64,000 bases of DNA from Pelobates cultripes (GCA_933207985.1 OW240916.1:294750744-294814743), one strand, 5' to 3'; numbered from the stretch's first letter, positions 1 through 11,999 are shown. The notes: a model not told the origin generated them from the sequence alone. Translations and numbers: made by a program.

Positions 1-1672
1 TTCCATCTTCAAGGAAAAAGCATTAAATCATAAAATTACAAAACAACAAAATTAATTAAGTATTTGCTATTCAGTAACCAGAGTAAACCCTTACACTGCT
101 ATGAGGATCCACCCATAAATTAGTTATTCAGTTTACAGTTCATAATAATATAATTTGTCTTGTGACAAAACCCCATATAGTAGAAGACCATTAAAAAAAT
201 TAAAATCCATATTTGAGTTATATTTTATTCTCTTTTCCTGTTGTATAGTTTCTAATGAACATAAATTCAAATTATATACTGCGTATTACTTTTGTTGCAA
301 CCATAAACACTCTATAAAGTTTGTCAAATAAAAAATATATCTTGACTGGGTGGTCGTTTTTTTCTCAGGCCTCTATAAGATCAGACTTGCTCTACAATTA
401 TGGTGTAATTATTGCACATAACCACCAAAAAACACCAGACATAATCACATACACTAACAAAAGTGTGATTGATATATTTAATGGTCAGCCATTCTTCACC
501 AGGGTGCTTTCTTTTAGGTTTTTAAACATGAGGAAGCAGCGTGGCTTTGTGGAATGATTTGTGTGTTATGCGTAAACAAACTTGGTTTGAGGTCGGTGGT
601 TGTAGTACTACAATAACAGTTTGCAAGTGTTGTGGCATTTGTCCGCAGTCAACTACAGAAACCGTGACATTAACGAAAAGTATGACCGATTTCTTGAACT
701 GATCTTCATAAGTTATGACAATAAATGTTACTGTATCTCCCAGTGATGAAAAGCAAATTATGCCCGGAACAAAACTTTCGTACAACTACTGTCAGCAGTG
801 ATTACTTAGCTTATTTCCTGGATATTTTGTCATTCACAATTTAATGCAGAACTACTAATTATTCACAGCTATTATTGCGTAATGCTTATTACTGGAAGTA
901 CTGCATCAAGTTACAAATATTCAGATCTTATGAGTCCTGAAGACCTGTAGTAGGCTATTGCTCAATTAAACCTCTGCATCATCACAGCCTTTTATTCATA
1001 TTATTACAATTGTTCGTAAAATTCCATCTAATCACAAGGCGGGGGGGAGTCTGGAAGTAATATGGAGAGTGGAAGCCGTAGCTGGAAGTGACATGGAGAA
1101 GTGGAAATGACAAGGCAAGGGATGGTTGGAAGAAAATTAGAAAGACATTGACATGGTGCAGTATAGTAAAAATGAGGAGGGGAACATGTTCACACAAAAC
1201 CACAACCACATTCACAAACGCACAATACACTGACTCTACATACAAAATATATACCTGCACTCATATACAGAGTGACACAAACACACACATACTGACACAC
1301 ACACACTCGCACATACACCTTAACCCAGCATTTACACTGATTAAAAACACAAAAATTAATTCATGCATTAACACACATTGTCAAGCCATGGACACCGCAT
1401 TGTAAGAAAAAACCTGAAGACTAAATGTTAAATCCTAATTCCATTATTCTCTATTAAAAACTAGAAGTAAATCTATGGTTAAATCTAAAAACTTAAAAAA
1501 ATTTAAAGTGTCTCCACAGAAAAGGCTAATACAGTTCTAACATTAGCAGCAAATAACTAACAGAATAAAACAGTATCTATTTAACTGATCTAAGAGTCAA
1601 TAGTGCTGAACATCAGATTTATTGTGGATACAGAGTCAGCTACTTGTAGTATATGTAAATACATTTTGAGCA
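1..1672. other. Non-genic AT-rich stretch
   Basis: No gene or recognisable mobile element was found here. Short open frames exist on both strands but show no domain, no codon pattern and no convincing splice sites. A CA-rich tract (CACA and CATACA runs) lies at about 1186-1320. Confidence 0.6.
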
Positions 1673-2133
1673 TTAAAGGACCACTATAGGCACCCAGACC
1701 ACTTCAGCTTAATGAAGTGGTCTGGGTGCCAGGTCCAGCTAGGGTTAACCCTTTTTTAAATAAACATAGCAGTTTCAGAGAAACTGCTATGTTTATAATA
1801 GGGTTAATCCAGCCTCTAAAGCCTCTAGTGGCTGTGGAAAATCACAGTGAGAAGACGCAAGCGTCCATAGGAAAGCATTAAGAATGCTTTCCTATGAGAC
1901 AGGCTGAATGCGCGCGCATCTCCTGCCGCGCATGCGCATTCAGCTGAAGAGGAGGAGAGGAGGCGGAGAGGAGGAGGAGAGCTCCCTGCCCGGCGCTGGA
2001 AAAAAGGTAATATTTAACCCTTTCCTCGCCATCCAGCCCGGCGAGAGTGGGACCCTGAGGGTGGGGGCACCCTCAGGGCACTATAGTGCCAGGAAAACGA
2101 GTATGTTTTCCTGACACTATAGTGGTCCTTTAA
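1673..2133 (+). mobile_element. TTAA-flanked MITE built from serial hairpins (copy A)
   Basis: The element is bounded by TTAA at both ends, with near-perfect terminal inverted repeats (AAAGGACCACTATAG left; its complement right). It has no coding capacity. It is a chain of short palindromes: CACCCAGACCACTTC with its complement (from 1690), ACATAGCAGTTTC (about 1764-1796), CATAGGAAAGCATT (about 1868-1898), a GC-rich GCTGAATGCGC stem (about 1904-1943), CCTGAGGGTG (about 2052-2080), and a terminal ACTATAGTG(C/T)CAGGAAAAC stem. TTAA duplication plus a TTAAAGG terminus fits T2-family or piggyBac-like MITEs of frogs (recalled, not searched). A second copy lies inverted at 11498-11999. The sequence CGCGCATGCGCA at 1927-1938 matches the NRF1 consensus. 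Confidence 0.85.
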
Positions 2134-2246
2134 GGCTGATCATATAACCACAAAGTCTTTTAACTGCTGTGAAAAAAATGCAGTGCTAAAGAGATCTGTT
2201 AGGGATGGGTACACCGAGAATATGGTGTGATAATGTCATTTTCTCA

Positions 2247-2326
2247 TTAACTCCTTAAAGACACATGATGGAAATCTTCCGTCATGCTAACATTTTCATT
2301 TTAAAGCCGTGTCCTTAAGGGTTTGA
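2247..2326. mobile_element. Degenerate 80-bp TTAA palindromic MITE
   Basis: The left end reads TTAACTCCTTAAAGACAC and the right end GTGTCCTTAAGGGTTT. The 80-bp length equals that of the near-identical copies at 3430, 23980 and 40242, but the interior has diverged. This is probably an older relative. Confidence 0.55.
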
Positions 2327-2424
2327 ATATGCTCAGTGACCCTTCTGGTATTTGTAAATATTGCTCCAATTACAAATTTGAGATGCATATAAGATGCCTG
2401 CGATTTTTCATTAGGAGAGCAATA

Positions 2425-3278
2425 TTAACCCCTTCACGACCACCTGATATTTAAGGATCATATTTATTAAATGGCAACAAGGCTGAATAGAGATGGTAAA
2501 TTAGTACAATATTTCCTTGTGGCTATGCTGGGGTAGCAGCATCATTCCTGATAAATAATGACTGGACAGTAGGTGGTGCTGTAGCAGACTAATAGATTTT
2601 TTGCTACTGTTGATTCTGACTGTGTTGTCGTTTATGGTTGTGCTCTACTCTAATGTCTTTCTTTACCAGTAAAGCTTAATGACTTTCATTCATTTGAATC
2701 TTGCAAAGTTCTTTTATTAAGGATATCTAACAGGGAAAATCACAATGAAAAGAATGTCAATTGTACAACTCCTGAACCAAAACAAATTCTAGAATTTGAG
2801 CTACGTGTTTGTTAACCCATAATTTACCTCTTTCATATTAAGTACACTCACACTTATTATATATCACTTTGTTCAAGAGAAATAGGACTTTCATGTCACA
2901 TCACATATTTATATGTAAAAAAATAATTTAAAACCAAAAATAAAACTTGTTTTCCAGAGTTTGGGACACTGTAACGCTGTGATCCTCTCTCTCTGAGAAA
3001 AGAGAGAGTGTCAGAGAACAACGTATAATTAACATTGTAATAGTGATCATGGTGACAGGCTGTCACTGTGATCATGTGACACAGAACATCAGCGTTGGCT
3101 GCAGTGGGATTGCCTTGGTTGGGATGGTTGACCCCCAAACCATCATCGGCATGCTCAGTATGTTGGCGGGCCAAAGAGAGGGCCAAATCGTTAGGAAATG
3201 CTATGCTGCTCCCTAACATCATTAAAGCCCTCCTTTTGAAGGAGGGCATAGCACGCCCTAACTTCAGGAAGGGGTTAA
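2425..3278. mobile_element. Putative piggyBac-like non-autonomous element
   Basis: The ends are TTAACCCCTTC and its exact complement GAAGGGGTTAA, 854 bp apart, with TTAA at each boundary and CCC termini as expected of piggyBac-type elements. The interior has local palindromes (CTCTCTCTGAGA... near 2990, and a GTGATCATGGTGACAGGC dyad near 3043-3075) and no transposase. The pairing of these two ends is inferred; they could belong to two separate short elements. Confidence 0.45.
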
Positions 3279-3429
3279 GGTGCTAAAGAGGTTAAATCAT
3301 GATATCTGTAGGATATGATGAGCTTGTACTGCTGTTACTGTGTCCCAACATGAAAATCCAATCTTTAGCAGGCATTTACCAGATGCCCCTGAGGGTCCAT
3401 ATTATTATTATTATAACAATTATTATTAT

Positions 3430-3509
3430 TTAACCCCTTAAGGACCAAACTTCTGGAATAAAAGGGAATCATGACATGTCACACATGTCATGTGTCCTTA
3501 AGGGGTTAA
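3430..3509. mobile_element. 80-bp palindromic TTAA MITE, copy 1
   Basis: The ends are TTAACCCCTTAAGGAC and GTCCTTAAGGGGTTAA, with a central dyad CATGACATGTCACACATGTC. Two other copies (23980-24058 and 40242-40321) are almost identical base for base. It has no coding capacity; mobilisation by a piggyBac-type transposase in trans is inferred from TTAA and CCC ends. Confidence 0.85.
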
Positions 3510-4351
3510 ACCTCCTTTCCCTAACAAGGGACACTATTGGTTTATATGAGGGACCCAGATGGCTTGGCATATACTAGATCCTACAAATCTAAATTAGATA
3601 AGGGTCCATTAGACTGGGTACCTGGAATGATGGATGAAGTAGCGGCCATTTGTAGGGCCAATACCCAATATTATAGGGGTACAAGGAAAACATGCTTATT
3701 TTTGTATTTAATACTATTTATGTGCCGTGGATCAGAGCTGCTCCCAGCTGTGGCCCTGAAGGGATTACACTTGTCCTGGTTGTCCTTTTTTATTTTTACA
3801 AGGTAACGATTGCTATCAGTTGCGGTTGCGGTTAATAGAGGTAGAATTCAAAAATCCAACAAGGTTGGAAACTTGTCACTAACTTGCAGTTGCCAATATC
3901 TACCAGCTGGTGTTAATAACTACAGCCAATGGCAGATCATTGCTTGGAAGGTTTGAAATAAGCCCTTAGTCAGCCCCCTAGCATTTAAAGGGTTAAATAA
4001 GTGCAGGAGCAGGATGCGGAGCAAATGGATGACACAGATATTGGGTGACATTTATTGTTTCACATGCTGTGATAACTTTGTGGCAACTTCATAAAATGAC
4101 TCTGTTGTAGCAACATTTCTTCATCTTTAGTACATTTTGTTCTTGTTTAGAAATAGGAGCATAAAATGCACTGATTTGCTGTTGTGAGCAATGAACTGTT
4201 ATCTGCAGTTTGTTTTAGAGCAGTTTATCTTCCGATGATTAGAGATTAGTACATCTACCTGCTAACCTCCCTTATCTGTTCTTACACAGTTCACTGCTAA
4301 ACTCTTATCACCTTGTAGTTTGAATCAGAGATTTGTCTTTTTATTAGGAGT
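3510..4351. other. Unassigned stretch upstream of LTR-like element
   Basis: An open frame on the plus strand (3525-3806) has a reasonably mixed composition but no recognisable domain and no start context. It begins directly after the MITE and may be a relic of a retroelement whose LTR-like end follows at 4352. Nothing else is evident. Confidence 0.35.
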
Positions 4352-5521
4352 TGTCTGAGAAAACCAGCATTTCCTAAACTTTGTTTGGACAATATTTGTT
4401 CGGTTATTTCCCCATTTTCGTTTATTTGTTCGGTAGTTTTCAAACCACCGAACACCACTCTGGCTCATTATTACACAAGGAAATCACCAATTAGCTGTTC
4501 GGGAAAAGGAAGCAGGCTTTCATTAGTTTGACCGGTGTTCGGGAAGTTGAGTGTCTGATTTTAGTTCCAGACACCCGACGACCAAGTCCCGCTGCCTCCT
4601 TTTTGCAAACAAGATGGCCGCCGTTTTCTCTTCCACGTGGCGTTCGCCTATACGAACGGCGGCCATCTTGTTTGCACAAAAGGAGGCAGCGGGACTTGGT
4701 CGTCGAGTATCTGGAACTAAAATCAGACACTCAACTTCCCGAACACCGGTCAAACTAACAAACCTACTGCTTCCTTTTCCCGAACAGCTAGGAAAGCAGT
4801 GTTCGGTAGTTTGGTTCCCACAAACCAGGAGAACAATCGCTACTATGAGCCAGAGGGTTCCGTTTGTGCATTTATTCGGTTTTGTGACTTGACAAAATAG
4901 ACCGACAGCACAGCTTAAACATGGAACTGTTTCTGGGTAGGAGCCTCATGTGCGGTCGGTCAAATGGGACTTCTATGAAATTCAAAACCCCTGAACTGAT
5001 CTGGGTGATTTTTGGATATGTTGGTCACCCAGATCAGGGCTATCAGAGGATGTGACATTTATGGGGGGGGGGTCCTGTATGTTTTGGGGTGTTTTCTATG
5101 TTTTGGGAAAATTATGTTCCCTCTGCCTGGAGATAATTAAGTTATTACTTTATCTGACCCAAATATCTCCAGGTAGAGAGGAGGGAATTAACTGTTTGTA
5201 CTGGGAGTGTCACTGTTTGTCCCTGTACTGTCATTAGCTGTAATAAGTTATGTCCCTGTTTTCCATCAGGTCCAGGGGGTGTTCCTCTGGCCTAGAGAAT
5301 TGTATAAAAGCCAGTGTGGCACAATAAAGATTCATTCCTGTTACACCCTTCCTCGAGTTTCGGCTGATGTTTGGGTACCTGTTCACTGCGTTGGGAGATT
5401 CTGCTGGGAAAGCTGTACCTACTCTGGAGAAAGAGACGAATGGAAACCCGAATCACTCATGCTCTTAGCAGTTCGGGTAAAAACAGATGAACCACTAGCT
5501 ACCACATCAGGGTTTGTTACA
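4352..5521 (+). mobile_element. LTR-like repeat with internal foldback
   Basis: The segment begins TGTCTGAG and ends TTGTTACA, the TG...CA form of long terminal repeats. Near the right end it has a TATA box (TATAAAAG, about 5306-5313) followed about 15-25 bases on by a poly(A) signal (AATAAAG, about 5323), an arrangement typical of an LTR U3-R-U5. No primer-binding site, gag, pol or env was found next to it, and no target duplication is convincing (GGAGT before, AGTTG after). It could be a solo LTR or another composite repeat. It also holds a small dyad (CTGATCTGGGTGA / TCACCCAGATCAG, about 4996-5037). Confidence 0.4.
4492..4790. repeat. Near-perfect 299-bp inverted repeat
   Basis: Two arms of about 130 bp, over 90 per cent identical by eye, run from TAGCTGTTCGGG to CCCGAACAGCTA around a loop of about 30 nt near 4625-4660. 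Both arms hold AAGATGG next to GCCGCC, close to a YY1 site. Because the arms are complementary, open frames on both strands here give the same peptides, so those frames are not gene evidence. Confidence 0.9.
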
Positions 5522-6197
5522 AGTTGTATGTATGTATATCTCAAAAAGTAAACACACATCATTTATGCATTAAACAAAAATATGCATTTATAATTTATAG
5601 GCATTATTTTCTCCATCTTCTTCATCTGCTTTAGTTTTAAATATAAAGCTTATTCCCTAAAGACCGATCTCTGCCCATCGATAAAAATGACCAAATTCTG
5701 ACCATAATGGAAATTCTCATATTTAGTAAAGACAAATACAGTTGAACGTTGGTGGGTCCAAGCAAATCTGTTGCAATCATCCACATAAATTTGGAGTCTG
5801 GATTTAAATTGATGCTTGCACATCTGAATCCTATAAAAATATAGGATTTTGAATATTCACAAAGCTCCAGTTTTACTAAAATTCAGAACCAGACACATAC
5901 GGTCATACGGTAGGATGCACATTTGCAAATTATAATAATTTTTAATTTTACTATTTGCTGCCAGCAGAGAAATAGTTAAAAACACTTGACAGAATGAGGA
6001 TTAATTATGTGGTGGCTGACTAGCAAGTCACATAAAAAAATAAAAATAATGAATTAATTAATTAATAAAGGAAAGGTATATGGGGGTCAATAAGACTCCC
6101 ATATTACTATAAGAGGGGTTTAAAACATCCCAATCTCCTACCTATTGCCTATCTGGGTAGTCATTGTTGCCTAGTTGCTAAGTCAATAGTTAATGTA
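5522..6197. other. Non-genic AT-rich stretch
   Basis: No gene or known repeat recognised. A short (AATT)n run occurs at about 6051-6066. Confidence 0.5.
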
Positions 6198-6753
6198 AAT
6201 AAAGCTCCGGGGCCTGAAGGTATTTACCCAGGAGTACTTAAGGAGCTAAGTGTGGAAATAAGTGAACCTCTGTATTTAATCTCTTAGGATTCTTTTCTTT
6301 CAGGAATTGTAGATTGGAGGAAGGCAGATGTGGTTCCTACATAAAAAAAAAGGTTTGAAATCTTTTCCTGGAAATGATAGACCTGTGAGCTTAACTTATG
6401 TGGCTGGGAAGGTATTTGAGGGATAATATTCAGGAATTTATTTAGAAGAATATTGTTATTAGCAATAATCAGCATGGTTTTATGAGATATGGGTCATTAG
6501 GTCACTCTAGCCTAATTGCATTCTATGAAGAAGTAAGTAGAAGTATAGATCATGATGTTGCAATTGATGTGATCTACTTGAATTTAGATTTAGGGATAGG
6601 TTAGTGCTAAAACAAAAACAAATTGGTCTAGATGAAAATTCTAATTTTTGGGTAGAACATTGGCTTAAAGATAGAGTACAGAGAGTTGCCATTAATGGTA
6701 CATTTTCAAGCTGGGGAAAGTGGTAAGTGCTGTCCCTCTGTGTTCTGTTCTGG
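6198..6753 (+). pseudogene. CR1/L2-type LINE reverse transcriptase fragment
   Basis: Broken frames on the plus strand give, in order, motifs of non-LTR reverse transcriptases of the CR1/L2 group: NKAPGPEGIYPGVLKEL, SGIVDWRKADVVP, GNDRPVSLTYVAGKVFE, an ISMVL / HSSLI-like stretch, a degraded catalytic region, LDENSNFWVEHWLKDRVQRV and a final VPLCSVL (normally VPQGSVLGP). Stops and frameshifts are frequent (for example TAG near 6286 and TAA near 6342). The intact family copies DNA at the insertion site from its own RNA. This copy lacks the endonuclease and both ends, so it is a dead fragment. Confidence 0.85.
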
Positions 6754-7329
6754 AACTGCTTTGTCATTGCAATAAAGCTCACAAAAGGGTTCGTCTACTT
6801 CTTTCGTATCCATGTGTCTAGTTATAGCCATCTATCTGTAAACAAACCAATGATTCTTTTTTTTTTTTGCTTAATTTGTCAAGTGCTCTGCTATACACAT
6901 GTAAAATAAATTAGTAAACCAAATAGAATCACTTCATCTTCGTTAAGGAAAAGATCAGAGTTACAGTGCAAACAAATATCTCCTCAACAAAAAGAATTTC
7001 AATGTGGTAATATTAATGGTCATTAGTCAGGCTGTCTTGGCCTTAATCTTCATAAAGTAGAGAAAAATATAAATGTGCAACATTATGCACCCAGAGTTTG
7101 AGAATCTATAATGTCATCAGGTAAGCTGCTGGATAATATTTATGAAGGTCTTGGAGAAAGATCTTGCCAGTAGAGGCTAATAGATACACAATTAGAGGGT
7201 TACTCTGAGAATTTCAGAGCGCTCTCATCCAATCAAAGAACCTATGTGCAAAGAATTTGTATAGAATTAACATTAGCCAGCTTACAACTCTCATTCTGGG
7301 CTGGATCAGCATTCTGCTTGCTAGATTAA
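6754..7329. other. Non-genic stretch
   Basis: Nothing recognisable; no exon-like frame or repeat family was identified. Confidence 0.5.
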
Positions 7330-7783
7330 CCCTGCTTCTTTAAAAATAAAAATGTTCATAAATAAAAAATAAATAAATAAATATATATATATATGGAATA
7401 TATATGCATATATTGTATCCATATATATATTCAGGACATACTTGAAAACCAGAGTAATCTGAATGTACATTTTCTGATTAAATACTCTGTTATTATATAT
7501 ATATATGTATATATTAATATAAAATACTATAAATTTAAATTAATATAAAAATACTCTTATAATTAAATTACACGTGTGTATATATAATATATATTATAAC
7601 TATATATACATTGTATATGTTTATATATATTATTATAAAATATAAATAAGTAAATAAAATTAAATAAAAAATGTAAACAAATAAAAACAATTAAAAAAAC
7701 TATTATATATATATGTAATTTTATTCTAACTATATTTTGATATTAATATATATTTTTATATAAAAATACACTTAGAATGAATT

Positions 7784-7816
<33 letters not shown>

Positions 7817-7975
7817 CTATGTATATAAAAAATAATATGAAATATATATATAGCCATATACATAATTACATAAATAATTTCATAAATATACACATAGACT
7901 TCAAATATATAAATATGTGTATATATTTAAATTCTACGTGCATATTTATGTAATACTTTTACATAATTAAGAAAT
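7330..7975. repeat. AT-rich low-complexity tract with (TA)n runs
   Basis: Dominated by TATATA and AAATA runs, including (TA)n blocks near 7381-7394, 7776-7816 and 7840-7860. It is unlikely to code and is prone to length change. Confidence 0.85.
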
Positions 7976-8053
7976 TTTATTGATTGCAATTTAAAGAACC
8001 TGCCTGACAACCCAGGTTGAAAGTCCATAGAATTTAATTTGCTATCACTGTAT

Positions 8054-8831
8054 TTAACCCTGTAACTTTCCATGACACCCTAAAACCTCTACATGGGGGT
8101 TACTGTTTTACTCGCGGGACTTTGCTGAACACGAATATTAATGTTTCAAAGCAGTAAAACATATCACAGCGATGATATTGTCAGTAAAAGTGACTTTTTT
8201 GCCTTTTTCACACACAAACGGGACTTTCACTGATGATATCATTGTTGTGATACGTTTTACTGTTTTGAAACACTAATATTTGTGTTCAGCGAAGTCTCCT
8301 GAGTATAGCAGTCCCCCCCATGTACAGATTTTATAGTGTTTTTGAAAGTTACAGGGTCAAATGTAAGGCTTGATTTCCTGTTTTTTTCACACTGAAATTT
8401 GCCAGATTGGTTATGTTGCCTTTGAGAGCGTATGGTAGCCCAGGAATGAGAATTACCCCCATGATGGCATACCATTTTCAAAGAAAGACAACCCAAGGTA
8501 CTGCAAATGGGGTATGTTCAGTCTTTTTTAGTAGCCACTTAGTCACAAACACTAGTTTAACACACAAACAAATATAAATGCTAACTTTGACCAGTGTTTG
8601 TGACTAAGTGGCTACTAAAAAAGACTGGACATACCCCATATTGAATACCCTGGGCAGTCTACTTTAAAGAAAATATGTACATGTGAGCTGTGATTCAGAG
8701 ATTTATGACAGATAAAAGTGTTACAATGTCACTATTGATAAATTTAAAATATATATATTTTGAAACAGCAATGTCCTACTTGTACTTATAGACCTATAAC
8801 TTGCAAAACGGTTTGGTCACTACGGGGTTAA
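8054..8831. mobile_element. TTAA-ended double-foldback repeat
   Basis: The left end is TTAACCCTGTAAC and the right end ACGGGGTTAA, so both boundaries carry TTAA. Inside are two large inverted repeats. The first pairs about 8057-8200 with 8215-8365 (ACTTTCCATGACACC and TTACTGTTTTACTC against their complements). The second pairs about 8500-8560 with 8590-8640 (GTAGCCACTTAGTCACAAAC and its complement). Sequence matching 8380-8640 recurs in opposite orientation at 55268-55450, which supports a dispersed family. No protein is encoded. Confidence 0.55.
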
Positions 8832-11497
8832 AGAGTGTGTGATACTGGCCCATAACTTGTTGTGTTCTTCCCATTTAACCCTATGTGGTGCCATGCCTTG
8901 TTCAATGCCAGCAGCATCTCTAGTCATCAATAACAGGAAGAATTGAACATGTATATTTAATGATAGACACATGTCTTATGTCTTCTCTAACACATACTTA
9001 TCAGTAGTCCCCACAATGTCAATAGATAGGATTTTATGCAACAAAACTGTTGGGGGAAGGTTGGTGCACCACATGTCGCTATGAACCAGCCTCCACTGGT
9101 CTGCCTGCCTACAATTCTAATAGATTCTAAGCTTGTGTGAGTAGGGTCTTTACCTTCAAGTAAAAAAAAGTACCCCTTTTCTATGATTGTAAAGCTCTGC
9201 AGAATGTTGGCACTGTAGAAATGCTAATGTTAATAGTAGCAACATGCATCAAAGAATTAACATTAGTTAATGCAGACTGGCAAAAATGTAGTGCACATCT
9301 TTCTAAACTTCGCAAATTAAGGGTCTTTTCTCATCTAGTTTGATGTCATTGTCATTAAGTCACAGAAAAACACATAGATAAGGAATACTACATTCACCCA
9401 TAAATGTTAGATGTGTTATGTAGGTAGATTACTCTGGGTGGGTGGTCATATAAGACCATTTATCTGCATGTTATACGTTAGCGTTCTTTACCAAATATAA
9501 GTTCTGGCTATGGAAAATGTTTTCTACAGAGTTGTGATAAATCTATATCACTTGGTAGTGTGCACCATCCATATGGAGAGAAACGTCTACCTGAGTCTAA
9601 TCACCACACACACTGCATGTTTTACACTGTGCTCCAAAAACACCGAAAACATACATTGAAAATGCATGTATTCCCCATAGAGGTGCATTGAACTGCTGAT
9701 CTGGCTATTGCCGCACATAAGCCCCGATGCTTACCTAAGGTGAAGCATTGGATTGGCTGAGACAATCATTACCGACGATCTCAGCCTTTGTGAGACCTGC
9801 TTGGCTAGAAGAGAAAGGTGAGCAGAAATTATTTAGTTAAGGCTTACAGGGGGGACAATGATAAAACTCTCATGTTAGAAATAGATGTTTGTCAACACGT
9901 TGTACCTGGAGCAAGCAGGATGCATTGCTGGAGAAGACAACTCCAGTCCAGGGGGAAAGAAAAACTTTTATGGCACTTACTCGTAGACAAAATGCACTAA
10001 GTGGCCTAAAAGTTCTGTGTCTCACCCCCACTTTACGGTGTTATATTTATTAATAACCATGAAATAAATAGATTGAATATTCCTACTTTGGACCATACAC
10101 TGTGTTCTTTGGATTTATTGTTTGGGCTCAGTCCAGTTTTGTTCTCCTGTAATTACAGCTCCCTAACTGTAATGGCTTGGGTTAGCTGAATTTGCATTAT
10201 ATATTGAGCACAAATGGATTCAAGAGATTACAAACCCCTTTACAACTATAACGCCAGGTGGAAAAAAATTGTGAAAATGTCTGGATGTAACCCAGGATGA
10301 TCAAATTTGGCGTACATCACTATATCAACTCTGGGTTTGGTGTGCATACGGTATTGAACTGCAAAATCTATTATGCAAACTCTGCAAATTCACTTTTTCC
10401 TTTCAAAAGGTCAATTTTTAAAGTCCAATGATGGTTTTCCTTCATGCTTTCAAACTTTATAAATTCGCAAATTATTATATTTTTCGGTGTTGAAAAATAC
10501 AATATTTTACAAAATCCTTTCCTAATGTATGAAACAGATGCTCAGAAAATAATGGTTACTTTTCTGAATTATATTAGTTGTACATTTTTCTCACTCCAAG
10601 AAATCAGAAAAAGATGTAATATTCATATCAACTTGCTTTTGTAAAACATTTATATTTAATGAAAGAAATTTCTGCCAGATACAATATTTTTTTTTTCCAC
10701 TGGTGTGTCCTGATTTATACATGACCCTGAACAAATTAAACGTTTATATCATCTATAATTCATATTGTCTTAAAAACCCAGGTTACTGGCTATCATTCAC
10801 CTATGGGGAGAGGAATGTTTTAAATTACTACGAAGTGCATTCAAATGATGCATTTAAAATGATGTATAACACAGAGCAAATTCATCTGTAAAGTTAATGG
10901 TTTGACATAGTGATAATTCATATAATGTCTTAGCTTTGTGTGTGTTGCTTATATCTTGTACATATTCTCTAAACATACGCTAAAACAATTTGATTTTATG
11001 GGGAAAATGGAAGAAATACGGCCAGCTGCATAAACCACTTTTCACATTTGCCCACATGTTTTCAAATGTATAAAATGAATGTTTATAGAACTTGCTGTGG
11101 CTCTCGGAGAAAATCAGCAAGATCTATTATTGTGATCAATGTGTTGTTCTCTTGATAAATTATAAAAAATTGTATCAATATGATGCATATATCATGGGTA
11201 CAGAAATCTTTTCTTGTTAAACAGACATCAGATCAGGTTTACAGTGACTCCGATAATATGAATTTGCTTTAAGTATGAGTTTAATGGAACTTTAGATGGA
11301 GGTGAAATTTTGTGGGAAAAAAGCTAGATAAAATGGTTAAAATAAGGATAAACAGTTAGAGGTTTACTTGTTATAAATCAGATCAATTAGTGTATTGTGG
11401 AGTCTATGTCACGGGGCCGTACCCCAACTTACATTATTGATTGGCGAATCCTACAAACAGAGGTTCTTAATATAACCGGGCCTTAGAGTGACTGGAG
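8832..11497. other. Non-genic stretch with minor repeat traces
   Basis: No gene found. The segment near 9660-9830 (GCATTGGATTGGCTGAGA and neighbours) resembles the interior of T2-like MITEs in this window (13635-14234, 54900-55267). The rest, including AT-rich open frames at 10444-10891, shows no domain or splice support. Confidence 0.5.
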
Positions 11498-11999
11498 TTA
11501 AAGGACCACTATAGTGCCAGGAAAACATACTCGTTTTCCTGGCACTATAGTGCCCTGAGGGTGCCCCCACCCTCAGGGACCCCCTCCCGCCCGGCTCTGG
11601 AAGGGGGAAAGGGGTAAAAACTTACCCTTTTCCAGCGCTGGGCGGAGAGCTCTCCTCCTCCTCTCCGCCTCCGATCCTCCCCGCCGGCTGAATGCGCACG
11701 CGCGGCAAGAGCTGCGCGCGCATTCAGCCCGTCGCATAGGAAAGCATTTACAATGCTTTCCTATGGACGCTTGCGTGCTCTCACTGTGAAAATCACAGTG
11801 AGAAGCACGCAAGCGCCTCTAGTGGCCGTCAATGAGACAGCCACTAGAGGATTAGGGGGAAGGCTTAACCCATTAATAAACATAGCAGTTTCTCTGAAAC
11901 TGCTATGTTTATAAAAAAATGGGTTAACCCTAGAAGGACCTGGCACCCAGACCACTTCATTAAGCTGAAGTGGTCTGGGTGCCTAGAGTGGTCCTTTAA
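11498..11999 (-). mobile_element. TTAA-flanked serial-hairpin MITE (copy B, inverted)
   Basis: TTAA bounds both ends, with terminal repeats AAAGGACCACTATAG and CTAGAGTGGTCCTTT. Read on the minus strand it follows copy A (1673-2133) hairpin by hairpin: the CACCCAGACCACTTC stem, the ACATAGCAGTTTC stem, CATAGGAAAGCATT, the GCTGAATGCGC stem, CCTGAGGGTG and CCAGGAAAAC. An NRF1-type sequence (TGCGCACGCGCG, 11693-11704) is kept. It has a small amount of extra sequence relative to copy A. Confidence 0.85.

Noticed and set aside
3525..3806. Plus-strand frame with VYMRDPDGLAYTRSYKSKLD
   Set aside because: Composition is plausible but it starts at a MITE boundary, has no recognised domain and could be a retroelement relic; too weak to call.
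4491..4892. Four overlapping open frames with the same peptides on both strands
   Set aside because: They are mirror images produced by the 300-bp inverted repeat, not genes.
4344..5530. Target duplication for the LTR-like element
   Set aside because: AGTTG appears on both sides but one to three bases out of register with the TG and CA ends, so it was not accepted as a duplication.
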